DNA of 64,000 nucleotides from positions 62,001 to 126,000 of the forward strand of contig NZ_JABBGE010000015.1 of NCBI RefSeq assembly GCF_012927245.1, read 5' to 3'. A model generated the notes under the pieces. The model was not told where the DNA came from and did not search any database. It saw nothing but the letters and a program-made list of their open reading frames with translations. This DNA comes from Streptomyces sp. R302. GTDB taxonomy: Bacteria; Actinomycetota; Actinomycetes; Streptomycetales; Streptomycetaceae. Both the position numbers and the translations under genes were made by a program. Below are positions 8,119 to 16,063 of the stretch, piece by piece. The number at the start of each line of letters is the position of its first letter. Position 1 is the first letter of the stretch.

Positions 8119-10487
8119 GGCCGGGCCGCCGCGCCCCGGCCCGCCGTCGCCGTGCCCTTCGCCGCGTCGAGCGCGTACACGCACCGGTCCTTGCTGCACG
8201 CGTACACGACCCCGCCCTTCGCCACCGGCGAGCCGGTGATCTCGCCGCCCGTGGCGAGCTTCCAGCGGAGCTGGCCGCCGGTCGCGTCCAGGGTGTAGAG
8301 GACGTGGTCGGCGGAGCCGAAGTGGACCCGGCCGTCGGCGACGACGGGCGTGCCGACCAGCTCGGCGCCGGCCGCGAACCGCCACCGGGGGGTGCCGGTG
8401 ACCGCGTCCAGGGTGTAGAGCGCGCTGCCGCTGCCCACGTGCACGTTGCCGTCCGCGACGAGCACCGGTTCGGACGACTGGCGCTGCTCGGTCGCGATCC
8501 GCCAGCGGTCCTGGCCGGTCGTGGCGTCGAGGGCGTACACCGTGCCGAGGTGGTCGGCGAGGTAGACGCCGCCGCCGGTGACGGCCGGGCCGGGCGCGAA
8601 GGCCGGCGGGGAGAGGAAGACGGCGGGCGCCTCGAAGTGCCAGCGGACGTGCCCGGCGGCGATGTCGATCGACAGGACGCGGGTGCCGGCGGAGACGTAC
8701 ACGCAGCCGTCCTCGGCCGGGGCGACCCGGACCGGCACGTGCCCGCAGGAGGCGGCGTCGCCGATCGGGTACGACCAGCGCTCGACTCCGGTCCGGGCGT
8801 CGAGCGCCTTCAGCCGGGCGTCCTGCCACACGTACACGGTGTCGCCGTGGACCGCCGGGCCGGCCTCCGGGGTCTCGAAGTCCGTCTGGCAGCCGGTGAT
8901 CTCCCACAGCTTGGCGCCGTTGGACGCCTCCCAGCCCTGCGCGCCGCCCCCGCGGGTGCCGGTGACGACGGTGCCCCGGTCGACCTTGAGGGAGTACACC
9001 CAGGCGTCGGTGCGCAGCCGCCAGCGCTCGCCGCCGTCGGTGGCGTCGAGCGCGTACAGGGTCGGCCCGTCGGAGGCGTGGATACGGCCCTGGGCCACCG
9101 CCATCGACCAGGCGACGTCCCGCGTCTTGAACTGGCGCCGGCCGGTGCCGGTGTCCAGGGCGTGCACCTCGAAGGAGGTCACGTAGAGCAGGTCGCCGTC
9201 GACGACCGGCGTCCCCCACACGTCGTTCGACATGCGGAAGCGCCACGGCCGCCAGGGCCCGGGCTCGGGCGGCGCGGGCTGCTGCGGTACGGGGGCGGGC
9301 GCGGGCGGCGGGGCCGCCTCGCCGCCCGGCGGGCGGACCCAGCCGGTGGCGTGCGGGTCGACGGCCTGGCCGAGGCGGAGCGCCGCCCGGGTGTCGGCGA
9401 CCCGGGGGCCGGGACCGATCGGCACGGTGGCGCCGCCGAGCCGTACCGGACCGCCGGACTCCGCCGCGGGCCCGGCGTGCCGGCCACCGCCGCCCGCGTG
9501 GGCGGGCTCGGGCGAGCGCGGGTCGCCGCCCTCGTACGGGACGGGCGGGTTCGGCGGCATCGGCGGCGGGGCGACCGGGGGCTGCGGGGTCGTGCGGCCG
9601 CCGCGCCGGGTCTCGATCATGGTGACGGCGGACTCGGGCAGCCACGCGGAGGCGGTGCCGCTGTCGTCGCTGCCCGGGCCGAAAAGGTGCGGCGCGAGCA
9701 TGGCCTGGAGGTCGGCGGGCGTGGGCCGCTGGGCCACGTCCATCTGCATGCACGCGTCGATGAGCGGCCGCAGCTCGTCCGGCAGGCCCTCCAGGTCCGG
9801 CCCGTCCCTGAGCAGCATGAAGACGGTCTCGACCGGGTTGGCGCCGTGGAAGGGCGCGTGTCCGGTCGCGGCGAAGACGAGCATGGAGCCGAGCGAGAAG
9901 ACGTCGCTGGCGCCGGTGACGCTGCGCGAGTCGCGGGCCTGCTCGGGCGACATGTAGGCGGGGGTGCCCACGGCGACGTTGGTCATCGTCAGCCGTGTGT
10001 TGGAGACGCCGGACGCGATGCCGAAGTCGATCACCCGGGGCCCGTCCTCGACGACGAGCACGTTGGACGGCTTGAGGTCGCGGTGGACGAGCCCGGCGCC
10101 GTGGATGGACTGCAGCGCCTCGGCGACGCCGGCGGCGAGCCACCGGACGGCCTGGGCCGGGAGCGGCCCGCACTCGTTCACTATCTCTTCCAGCGAGGGC
10201 GCCGGGACGTACGCGGTCGCCAGCCACGGCACGGCGGCCCGCGGGTCGGCGTCGACCACGGCGGCCGTGTAGAAGCCGGACACCGCCCGGGCGGCCTCCA
10301 CCTCACGGGTGAACCGCACCCGGAACAGCTGGTCCTCCGCGAGCTCGGTGCGCACGGTCTTGATCGCCACGCGCCGGCCGGACGCCGACCGCGCGAGATA
10401 GACCAGACCCATACCGCCCGCGCCGAGCCGGCCCAGCACCTCGAAGGGCCCGATGCGTCTCGGGTCGTGCTGCGTCAGCTGTTCCAC
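8115..10487 (-). CDS. afsK: Serine/threonine kinase with PQQ beta-propeller, AfsK
   Basis: A 790-residue kinase closely resembling Streptomyces AfsK, the global regulator of secondary metabolism and hyphal tip branching that phosphorylates AfsR (known from S. coelicolor). The kinase domain (about 11-275) has [12 protein letters not shown], invariant Lys43 in [12 protein letters not shown] (Asp137), DFG (Asp154) and the activation loop [12 protein letters not shown]. Thr167 aligns with the AfsK autophosphorylation site Thr168, allowing for one extra N-terminal residue there. A Pro-rich linker (300-420) leads to a C-terminal seven- or eight-bladed PQQ-binding-like propeller with repeated YALDATTG-like motifs. 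No transmembrane helix is evident. GTG 10487 begins [11 protein letters not shown], matching the AfsK start. Confidence 0.88.
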   Translation of the reverse strand: MEQLTQHDPRRIGPFEVLGRLGAGGMGLVYLARSASGRRVAIKTVRTELAEDQLFRVRFTREVEAARAVSGFYTAAVVDADPRAAVPWLATAYVPAPSLEEIVNECGPLPAQAVRWLAAGVAEALQSIHGAGLVHRDLKPSNVLVVEDGPRVIDFGIASGVSNTRLTMTNVAVGTPAYMSPEQARDSRSVTGASDVFSLGSMLVFAATGHAPFHGANPVETVFMLLRDGPDLEGLPDELRPLIDACMQMDVAQRPTPADLQAMLAPHLFGPGSDDSGTASAWLPESAVTMIETRRGGRTTPQPPVAPPPMPPNPPVPYEGGDPRSPEPAHAGGGGRHAGPAAESGGPVRLGGATVPIGPGPRVADTRAALRLGQAVDPHATGWVRPPGGEAAPPPAPAPVPQQPAPPEPGPWRPWRFRMSNDVWGTPVVDGDLLYVTSFEVHALDTGTGRRQFKTRDVAWSMAVAQGRIHASDGPTLYALDATDGGERWRLRTDAWVYSLKVDRGTVVTGTRGGGAQGWEASNGAKLWEITGCQTDFETPEAGPAVHGDTVYVWQDARLKALDARTGVERWSYPIGDAASCGHVPVRVAPAEDGCVYVSAGTRVLSIDIAAGHVRWHFEAPAVFLSPPAFAPGPAVTGGGVYLADHLGTVYALDATTGQDRWRIATEQRQSSEPVLVADGNVHVGSGSALYTLDAVTGTPRWRFAAGAELVGTPVVADGRVHFGSADHVLYTLDATGGQLRWKLATGGEITGSPVAKGGVVYACSKDRCVYALDAAKGTATAGRGAAARP

Positions 10488-10612
10488 TTGCCTGCCACCT
10501 CCCCGTACGGGCCACGACGATACGGCCCCGGGCCCTGATTCTTCCTGTCCGGAGCCCCAGTTGCGAACCCGGGGGCGGATCGGGGTGTCACAGGTCATAC
10601 GGAGCGGATCGC

Positions 10613-11503
10613 TCACGGCGCGGCGGGGGGCTCCGAGAGGGTGGACGGCGTGGGGGCGGGGGTGCCGAGCGGGGCGGTGTCGGTGGAGAGGGCGGCGGTT
10701 TCGCCGGGGGCGAGGAGGGGGTCGGCGGGGATGGGTTCGGCGAGGACGGCGAAGCGGGCGCCCTGGTTGTCGTGGAGGACGGCGATGCGGCCGTAGGGGG
10801 TGTCGACGGGGGGTTCGGCGATCCGGCCGCCGAGGCGGACGGTGGTGGCGCAGGCCTCGTCGCAGTCGCGGACGGCGAAGTAGACGAGGACGTGGCCCGG
10901 CATCTCGGCGGGGAAGGCGTCGGTGATGACGGCCCGGCCGCCGAAGGCGGTGTCGTCGCCGGCGCGGGAGCCGGGCGGGGACCAGACGCGGTAGTCGAAG
11001 CCGGGCTCCTTGCCCTCCTCGGCGGGGTCGGCCTGGCGGCCGAGCCAGCCGAAGACGGAGGCGTAGAAGGTGTCCACGGGCCCGGGGCGGCGGGTGTACA
11101 CCTCCATCCAGCAGAAGGAGCCGGGTTCGTTGGTGACCTCGAAGCCGTCGTCGTCGCCGGACTGGCGCAGGCCGAGGACGGCGCCGCCGGGGTCGGCGGC
11201 GAGGGCGAGGACGCCGAAGGGGCCGACGGGGTACGGCTCCATGACCATCTGCCCGCCGGCGGCCTTCACCCGGGCGGCGACGGTGCCGGCGTCCTCGGTG
11301 GCGAGGTAGACGGTCCAGGTGGTGGGCATGCGGCCGTCCCGCTTGGGGAGGAGCCCGGCGACCCGGCGGCCGTCGAGGAGGGCCTCGTCGCGGTCGTCGT
11401 CGAAGGTCCAGCCGAACAGCTCGCCGTAGAAGCGCTTGCCCGCCTCCAGGTCGGGGAGCTGCGCGTCCACCCAGCACGGGGTGCCCTCTGTGTATACGGC
11501 CAT
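10613..11503 (-). CDS. Two-domain VOC (glyoxalase-fold) protein upstream of afsK
   Basis: A 296-residue protein made of two vicinal-oxygen-chelate repeats: residues 5-120 ([20 protein letters not shown] ... DPGGAVLGL) and 130-255 ([20 protein letters not shown] ... [10 protein letters not shown]). A Pro/Thr-rich tail of about 40 residues follows. Such proteins bind metals or small molecules; the substrate is unknown. It lies just upstream of afsK on the same strand, 125 bp away. In S. coelicolor a gene for the AfsK-inhibiting protein KbpA lies close upstream of afsK (from memory); I cannot confirm that this is KbpA because the lengths differ. Confidence 0.75.
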   Translation of the reverse strand: MAVYTEGTPCWVDAQLPDLEAGKRFYGELFGWTFDDDRDEALLDGRRVAGLLPKRDGRMPTTWTVYLATEDAGTVAARVKAAGGQMVMEPYPVGPFGVLALAADPGGAVLGLRQSGDDDGFEVTNEPGSFCWMEVYTRRPGPVDTFYASVFGWLGRQADPAEEGKEPGFDYRVWSPPGSRAGDDTAFGGRAVITDAFPAEMPGHVLVYFAVRDCDEACATTVRLGGRIAEPPVDTPYGRIAVLHDNQGARFAVLAEPIPADPLLAPGETAALSTDTAPLGTPAPTPSTLSEPPAAP

Positions 11504-11690
11504 GGCCCCACGCTAGGGCGGCGGGGCCGGGGGCGCGCTCCGGTGTGCGCCGTCCGGGGCGGGGCGGGCGTCTGGCGCGATCCCGTCGCACGACGCGCCG
11601 AGGAGACCCCCGCCGACCTCGGAGAACGGTGTGCACCCCATTTGCAGTCGGCCGAATCGCGCGCTGATCCCCCCTCGGTAAGCTGACGGC

Positions 11691-12338
11691 ATGACAGGAC
11701 AAGTACGCACCGTCGACGGCCGCGTGGCCGGACGACGCGGCCAGGCGACGCGGCAGAAGCTGCTCGACTGCCTCGGTGAGATGCTCAGCTCCTCGCCGTA
11801 CCGGGACGTCAAGGTCATCGACGTGGCCCGGAAGGCGGGTACTTCACCCGCGACGTTCTATCAGTACTTCCCGGACGTCGAAGGCGCCGTCCTGGAGATC
11901 GCGGAGGAAATGGCGAAGGAGGGCGCCGGGTTGACCGAGCTGGTCTCCGGCCGCTCCTGGGTCGGCAAGGCCGCCTGGCAGACCTCCGAGGAACTCGTCG
12001 ACGGCTTCCTCGACTTCTGGCGGAAGCACGACGCGATCCTGCGGGTCGTGGACCTCGGCGCCGCGGAGGGAGACAAGCGGTTCTACAAGATCCGCATGAA
12101 GATCCTGAACTCGGTCACCAACTCCCTGACGGACGCGGTGAAGGAGCTCCAGGCCAAGGGCAAGGTCGACAAGGAGGTCAGCGCGGCCGCGATGGCCGGC
12201 TCGCTGGTGGCGATGCTGGCCTCGGTCGCCGGCCACCAGAAGGGCTTCACCACCTGGGGTGTGAAGCAGGCCGAACTCAGGCCGAACCTCGCCCTGTTGG
12301 TGCATCTGGGCATCACCGGCAAGAAGCCGGTCCGATAG
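11691..12338 (+). CDS. TetR-family transcriptional regulator
   Basis: A 215-residue TetR repressor. The N-terminal helix-turn-helix covers residues 18-65 ([17 protein letters not shown] and [19 protein letters not shown]). The C-terminal all-helical ligand-binding domain covers 75-205. It is divergent from the VOC gene and about 190 bp from it. A nested hairpin follows its stop (12394-12447). It lies between the two loci that share the CTGAC-N5-GTCAG palindrome, so it is a candidate regulator of them, but its own promoter lacks the full palindrome (only CTGACGGCATGACAG at the start codon). The effector is unknown. Confidence 0.9.
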   Translation: MTGQVRTVDGRVAGRRGQATRQKLLDCLGEMLSSSPYRDVKVIDVARKAGTSPATFYQYFPDVEGAVLEIAEEMAKEGAGLTELVSGRSWVGKAAWQTSEELVDGFLDFWRKHDAILRVVDLGAAEGDKRFYKIRMKILNSVTNSLTDAVKELQAKGKVDKEVSAAAMAGSLVAMLASVAGHQKGFTTWGVKQAELRPNLALLVHLGITGKKPVR

Positions 12339-12393
12339 CCGGTCGGACAGCCCCGGGGCCGTATCGGGCCCTCTCCTTCCCCCGTCCTGTCGT

Positions 12394-12447
12394 CGACGCC
12401 GACGCCGGCCGCCGCCCCCACGCGGGGCGGGACCGCCGTCGGCGTCG
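12394..12447. terminator. Nested hairpin, bidirectional terminator
   Basis: Between the convergent TetR and reductase genes, an 11-bp perfect stem (CGACGCCGACG / CGTCGGCGTCG) encloses a second 7-bp stem (CCGCCCC / GGGGCGG). There is no U-tract, as is common in Streptomyces terminators. Confidence 0.65.
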
Positions 12448-12452
12448 TCGTG

Positions 12453-12491
12453 TGTACGGGCCGGGTGTACGGGCCGGGTGTGCGGGCCGGG
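12453..12491. repeat. Three tandem copies of a 13-bp repeat
   Basis: The unit TGTACGGGCCGGG occurs twice exactly and once with one change (TGTGCGGGCCGGG), head to tail, in the short intergenic space after the terminator hairpin. Confidence 0.8.
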
Positions 12492-12496
12492 CGGGA

Positions 12497-12982
12497 TCAC
12501 CTCCGGGTGAGGCGGAAGAGCCGGATCTCGCGCTCGACCCGGGCCTGGTAGGAGGCGTACGGGGGCCAGAAGGCGAGGGCCGCCTCCCAGGCCGCCGCCC
12601 GCTCCTCCCCCGTCAGCCGTTCGGCCCGTACGGGGATCGTCTCGCCCTTCCAGCTGATCTCGGCGTCCGGGTGGGCGAGCAGGTTGGCCGTCCAGGCGGG
12701 GTGGCCGGGCCGGCCGAAGTTGGAGCCGACGAGCAGCCAGGTCCCCCGCTCGGGCTCCGGCATGCAGGCGAGCGGGGTGGTCCGCCGCCGCCCGCTCCTC
12801 GCTCCCGTGGCGGTGAGCACGACGCCGGGCAGCATCTGGGTGCTGAGCAGCGCCTTTCCCCCGCTGAGCCGGTGCACGGCCTTGTCGAGCGCGGGGATGA
12901 CGCGGGGGGCGATCCTCGCGAAGGTCCGGGTCGAGGACACCTTCTGGACGAGCCTCACTGCCGGTTTCCGTCCTGCGGACAT
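12497..12982 (-). CDS. F420/deazaflavin-dependent nitroreductase-family oxidoreductase
   Basis: A 161-residue protein of the DDN (deazaflavin-dependent nitroreductase) family with a split beta-barrel fold. Recognisable parts are VLTATGARSGRRRTTPLAC, GTWLLVGSNFGRPGHPAW and NLLAHPDAEISWKGETIPV. Members use reduced cofactor F420 for hydride transfer to quinones or other acceptors. It starts at ATG 12982, overlapping the stop of the acyl-CoA dehydrogenase gene (ATGA), so the two are probably co-translated and may act on the same CoA-thioester or steroid-like pathway. Confidence 0.85.
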   Translation of the reverse strand: MSAGRKPAVRLVQKVSSTRTFARIAPRVIPALDKAVHRLSGGKALLSTQMLPGVVLTATGARSGRRRTTPLACMPEPERGTWLLVGSNFGRPGHPAWTANLLAHPDAEISWKGETIPVRAERLTGEERAAAWEAALAFWPPYASYQARVEREIRLFRLTRR

Positions 12983-14064
12983 CAGGCGGCCGCCTCTCCG
13001 GCGCGTTCCGCCGCGCGGGCGCGGAGGCGTCCGGCGGGCCCGAAGAGGAGCGCGTCGGCGGCGGCGCGGCGCCCGTAGCGGTCGGCGGCGTGCGGCGGTA
13101 CGGCTTCCCCGGCGGCGTCGCGGAGGACGTCGAGGGCCTGGGCGAGGGCAACGGGCCCGCCCTCGGGCCCCGGCCCTGGCTCGCGGGCGGCGCAGTGGGT
13201 CAGCGTGCGGGCGGTCTCGACCCGGACGTGGAGGTCGGCGAGGCGGTACCGCTCCCGGGCACCGGCCCGGCCGAGGGCGTGTTCCAGGGCGCCCCGGGCG
13301 GCTCCGGTGGCCTCGGCGGCGAGGAGGACGGCGGCGGTGCGGCCCGCGGCGGCGAGGGCGCGGGTGATGTCGGCGGGGTCGGCGGGGTCCTCGCCGAGGA
13401 GCTCGGCCGGGACGTCGCGGAGCTGAACGGTGGCCGGGGAGCGGGTGGGGTCGAGTCCGGCGTGCGGGGTGCGGACGAGTCCGGGGCCGGCGTCCTCCGT
13501 ACGGACCAGGTAGAGGAGCGTACGGCTGCGGGCGAAGCCTCCGGTGTGGGCGGCGACGAGGAGCAGTCCGGCGCTGTGGCCGTCGAGGACCTGGGCGGCC
13601 TCGCCGTAGAGCAGCCGGCCGCCGGGGGACCCCTCGGGCGACGGCCGGGCCTGGATGCCGCCGGCCCGGCCGTCGCCGGACCAGGCGCCGGTGGTGTTGT
13701 CGCCGGTGAGGCCGAGGGCGTGGGCGAGGGAGCCGCCGGGCGCGGCGAGCGCGCAGGTGAGCTCGCCGGCGGCGATCCGGGGCAGCAGTTCGGCGCGCTG
13801 GGCGGGGGTGCCGAGGGCGGCGACGAGGGGGGCGGTGAGGACGGTGGTGGCGAGCAGCGGGGAGGGGGCGAGGGCGCGGCCGGTCTCCTCGCAGGCGAGG
13901 GCGAGTTCGGGGAGGGCGAGGCGGGCGAGCCCGAGTTCGCCGGACATGCGGGCCCAGAGGGCGGGGTCGTACCCCTCGGGTCCTGGGGTGGGGCGGGCGT
14001 ACCGGTCGAGCAGGTCCCGCAGGGTGCGGCGGATCTCCCGCTGTTCCTCGGTGGCGGTCTCCAT
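12982..14064 (-). CDS. Acyl-CoA dehydrogenase-family protein, shortened
   Basis: A 360-residue protein with the acyl-CoA dehydrogenase layout: an N-terminal helical domain (EEQREIRRTLRDLLDRY, CEETGRALAPSPL), a beta domain (ELTCALAAPGG, VLDGHSAGLLLVAAH) and a C-terminal helical domain (AAEATGAARGALEHAL). Two usual segments are missing without loss of frame. One is the E-Y-G-G-x-G loop expected after LALPE (about residue 53); the other is the R-x-Q-F-G FAD-contact stretch expected after ALEHAL. It may be a non-FAD-binding subunit or a degenerate enzyme; no partner subunit lies beside it. The start has GGAGGGAG upstream. A palindromic site sits 17 bp upstream of the start. Confidence 0.75.
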   Translation of the reverse strand: METATEEQREIRRTLRDLLDRYARPTPGPEGYDPALWARMSGELGLARLALPELALACEETGRALAPSPLLATTVLTAPLVAALGTPAQRAELLPRIAAGELTCALAAPGGSLAHALGLTGDNTTGAWSGDGRAGGIQARPSPEGSPGGRLLYGEAAQVLDGHSAGLLLVAAHTGGFARSRTLLYLVRTEDAGPGLVRTPHAGLDPTRSPATVQLRDVPAELLGEDPADPADITRALAAAGRTAAVLLAAEATGAARGALEHALGRAGARERYRLADLHVRVETARTLTHCAAREPGPGPEGGPVALAQALDVLRDAAGEAVPPHAADRYGRRAAADALLFGPAGRLRARAAERAGEAAA

Positions 14065-14080
14065 GGGACTCCCTCCGTAT

Positions 14081-14095
14081 CTGACGGCCCGTCAT
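14081..14095. promoter_or_regulatory. Palindromic operator-like site C (one mismatch)
   Basis: CTGACggcccGTCAT matches the CTGAC-N5-GTCAG palindrome except for its last base. It lies between the divergent acyl-CoA dehydrogenase and Ltp-type genes, on the dehydrogenase side. Confidence 0.55.
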
Positions 14096-14150
14096 GCTAG
14101 GGCGGGCGAAGCCCGATTGCCCATACCGACGAGGCCTCCGATCGGGATAT

Positions 14151-14165
14151 CTGATGTACCGTCAG
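14151..14165. promoter_or_regulatory. Palindromic operator-like site D (one mismatch) abutting the start codon
   Basis: CTGATgtaccGTCAG matches the shared palindrome except at one base. The flanks extend the symmetry (ATCTGA ... TCAGAT). It ends only 4 bp before the ATG of the downstream gene, which has no Shine-Dalgarno sequence, so binding would cover the transcription or translation start. Confidence 0.6.
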
Positions 14166-14169
14166 ATCC

Positions 14170-15357
14170 ATGAGGACCGCTACCGCCGCCACCCCGCGCA
14201 CCTCCCCGCCCGGCCGGCGCCGGGTCGCCGTCGCCGGCGTCGCGCTCGCCGACTGCGGCCGGGTCGACGAGGCCACCCCCTACGCGCTCCACGCCCAGGC
14301 CGCCCGGCGCGCCCTCGCCGACAGCGGCCTCGACCGCTCCCTCGTCGACGGCCTCGCCTCCGCCGGGCTCGGGACGCTCGCCCCCGTGGAGGTCGCCGAA
14401 TACCTGGGCCTGCGCCCCACCTGGGTCGACTCCACCTCGGTCGGCGGCGCCACCTGGGAGGTCATGGCCGCCCACGCGGCCGACGCGATCGCCGCGGGCC
14501 ACGCGAAGGCGGTCCTGCTCGTGTACGGCTCCACCGCGCGCGCCGACATCAGGGCCGGGCGCCGCACCTCGAACCTCTCCTTCGGCGCCCGCGGGCCGCT
14601 CCAGTTCGAGGCGCCGTACGGCCACACCCTCGTCGCCAAGTACGCGATGGCCGCGCGCCGCCACATGCACGAGTACGGCACCACCCTGGAGCAGCTCGCC
14701 GAGGTCGCGGTCCGGGCGCGGGCGCACGCGGCGCTCAACCCCGAGGCCATGTTCCGCACCCCGATCACCGTCGACGAGGTCCTCGACGGCCCGATGATCG
14801 CCGACCCCTTCACCAAGCTCCACTGCTGCATCCGCAGCGACGGAGGCTGCGCGGTGCTCCTCGTCGCCGAGGAGTACGCGAAGGACCTGGCGAAGCCCCC
14901 CGTCTGGATCCTCGGAACCGGGGAACACGTCTCGCACACGACGATGTCCGCATGGCAGGACTTCACCGTCTCCCCGGCGGCGGTCAGCGGCCGCCTGGCC
15001 TTCGAACGGGCCGGGGTGACGCCCGCGGACATCGACGTGGCGGAGATCTACGACGCCTTCACCTACATGACCCTGGTGACGCTGGAGGACCTCGGCTTCT
15101 GCGCCAAGGGCGAAGGCGGCGCGTACGTCACGGACAAGTCCGCCGTCCCCTTCAACACCGACGGAGGCGGCCTCTCCGCCTGCCACCCCGGCATGCGAGG
15201 CCTCTTCCTCCTCGTCGAGGCCGTCCGCCAGCTCCGGGGCGAGGCCCCCGGCCTCCAGATCCGCCGCCCCGACGGCACCCTCCCCGAACTGGCCCTCGCC
15301 TCCGCCACAGGCGGCTGGTTCTGCTCCTCGGCCACGGTGATCCTGTCCAGAAGCTGA
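14170..15357 (+). CDS. Ltp/SCP-x-type thiolase-fold protein, second copy
   Basis: A 395-residue thiolase-superfamily protein related to the one at 4398. It has RHMHEYGTTLEQLAEVA, DVAEIYDAFTYM, GFCAKGEGGAY and FNTDGGGLSACHPGM. Where the first copy has Cys in GGSCATVG, this one reads GGATWEVM, so the thiolase nucleophile is absent; this favours an aldolase or other non-thiolytic role. No DUF35 gene adjoins it, and it may borrow the one at 5545. ATG 14170 has no ribosome-binding site and site D abuts it, so the mRNA may be leaderless. It is divergent from the acyl-CoA dehydrogenase gene. Confidence 0.8.
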   Translation: MRTATAATPRTSPPGRRRVAVAGVALADCGRVDEATPYALHAQAARRALADSGLDRSLVDGLASAGLGTLAPVEVAEYLGLRPTWVDSTSVGGATWEVMAAHAADAIAAGHAKAVLLVYGSTARADIRAGRRTSNLSFGARGPLQFEAPYGHTLVAKYAMAARRHMHEYGTTLEQLAEVAVRARAHAALNPEAMFRTPITVDEVLDGPMIADPFTKLHCCIRSDGGCAVLLVAEEYAKDLAKPPVWILGTGEHVSHTTMSAWQDFTVSPAAVSGRLAFERAGVTPADIDVAEIYDAFTYMTLVTLEDLGFCAKGEGGAYVTDKSAVPFNTDGGGLSACHPGMRGLFLLVEAVRQLRGEAPGLQIRRPDGTLPELALASATGGWFCSSATVILSRS

Positions 15358-15381
15358 CGGCGCGGCGCCTACGCTCGCCCC

Positions 15382-16044
15382 ATGAACGACTTCCACGAGG
15401 CACTGCGTTCGCTGCGCGTCTGGGACACCGAGCTGCCCGCCTTCGACCCGGCGACCGCCCCCACCGACCCCCTCGCGCTCTTCCACACCTGGTTCCTGGA
15501 CGCCGTCGCCGCCGGCCAGAGCGAACCGCACACGCCCTCCCTCGCGACGGCCGGCGCGGACGGCCGCCCCGACGTCCGCACCGTGATGCTGCACGACGCC
15601 GACGACCGCGGCTGGCACTTCGCCTCGCACGCCACCAGCGCGAAGGGCCGCCAGCTGGCCGCCAACCCGGAGGCCGCGCTGGGCTTCTACTGGCCGGTCC
15701 GAGGACGCCAGGTCCGCGTCCGCGGCCGCGTCACGACCGCGAGCCGCGAGGAGGCGTACGCGGACCTGCACGCCCGCACCACCGGCGCCCTCGCCGCCGC
15801 CCTCACCGGCCGCCAGAGCGAACCCCTCGACTCCCCCGAGACCCTCGCCGCCGCGAGCGACGCGGCCTGGCACCGCGCCGAGGCCGAACCGGACGCCGAC
15901 GCCCCCACCTGGACCCTGTACGTCGTCGAACCCACCGAGGTCGAGTTCTTCCAGGGCGACACCCGCCGCCGCCACCTCCGCCTCCGCTACCGCCGCACCC
16001 CCGACGCCCCCGCCGGCTGGACCAGGGAACTGCTCTGGCCCTGA
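15382..16044 (+). CDS. Pyridoxine/pyridoxamine 5'-phosphate oxidase-like flavoprotein
   Basis: A 220-residue PNPOx-fold protein. It has the FMN-binding core (TPSLATAGADGRPDVRTVML, GWHFASHATSAKGRQLAANP, ALGFYWPVRGRQVRVRGRV) and the PdxH-type C-terminal signature EVEFFQGDTRRRHLRLRY. The middle helix region is compact. It would oxidise a pyridoxal-type vitamer or a related substrate using FMN; it may not be the cell's main PdxH. It begins 25 bp after the Ltp-type gene and ends 20 bp before the convergent acyl-CoA ligase gene. Confidence 0.82.
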   Translation: MNDFHEALRSLRVWDTELPAFDPATAPTDPLALFHTWFLDAVAAGQSEPHTPSLATAGADGRPDVRTVMLHDADDRGWHFASHATSAKGRQLAANPEAALGFYWPVRGRQVRVRGRVTTASREEAYADLHARTTGALAAALTGRQSEPLDSPETLAAASDAAWHRAEAEPDADAPTWTLYVVEPTEVEFFQGDTRRRHLRLRYRRTPDAPAGWTRELLWP

Positions 16045-16063
16045 GGGCGCCGCCCCGTACGCG

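Noticed and set aside
7387-10227. 946-residue minus-strand frame across the afsK region, and similar plus-strand frames
   Set aside because: Arg/Pro/Ala-rich frame shifts of the AfsK coding sequence; none has a fold or motif.
11671-11700. Autoregulatory copy of the CTGAC palindrome at the TetR 11691 start
   Set aside because: CTGACGGCATGACAG lacks the inverted second half (GACAG rather than GTCAG).
13090-14100. Plus-strand frame of 336 residues opposite the acyl-CoA dehydrogenase gene
   Set aside because: Composition is Gly/Glu/Ala-rich without domains; it is the mirror of a real gene in GC-rich DNA.
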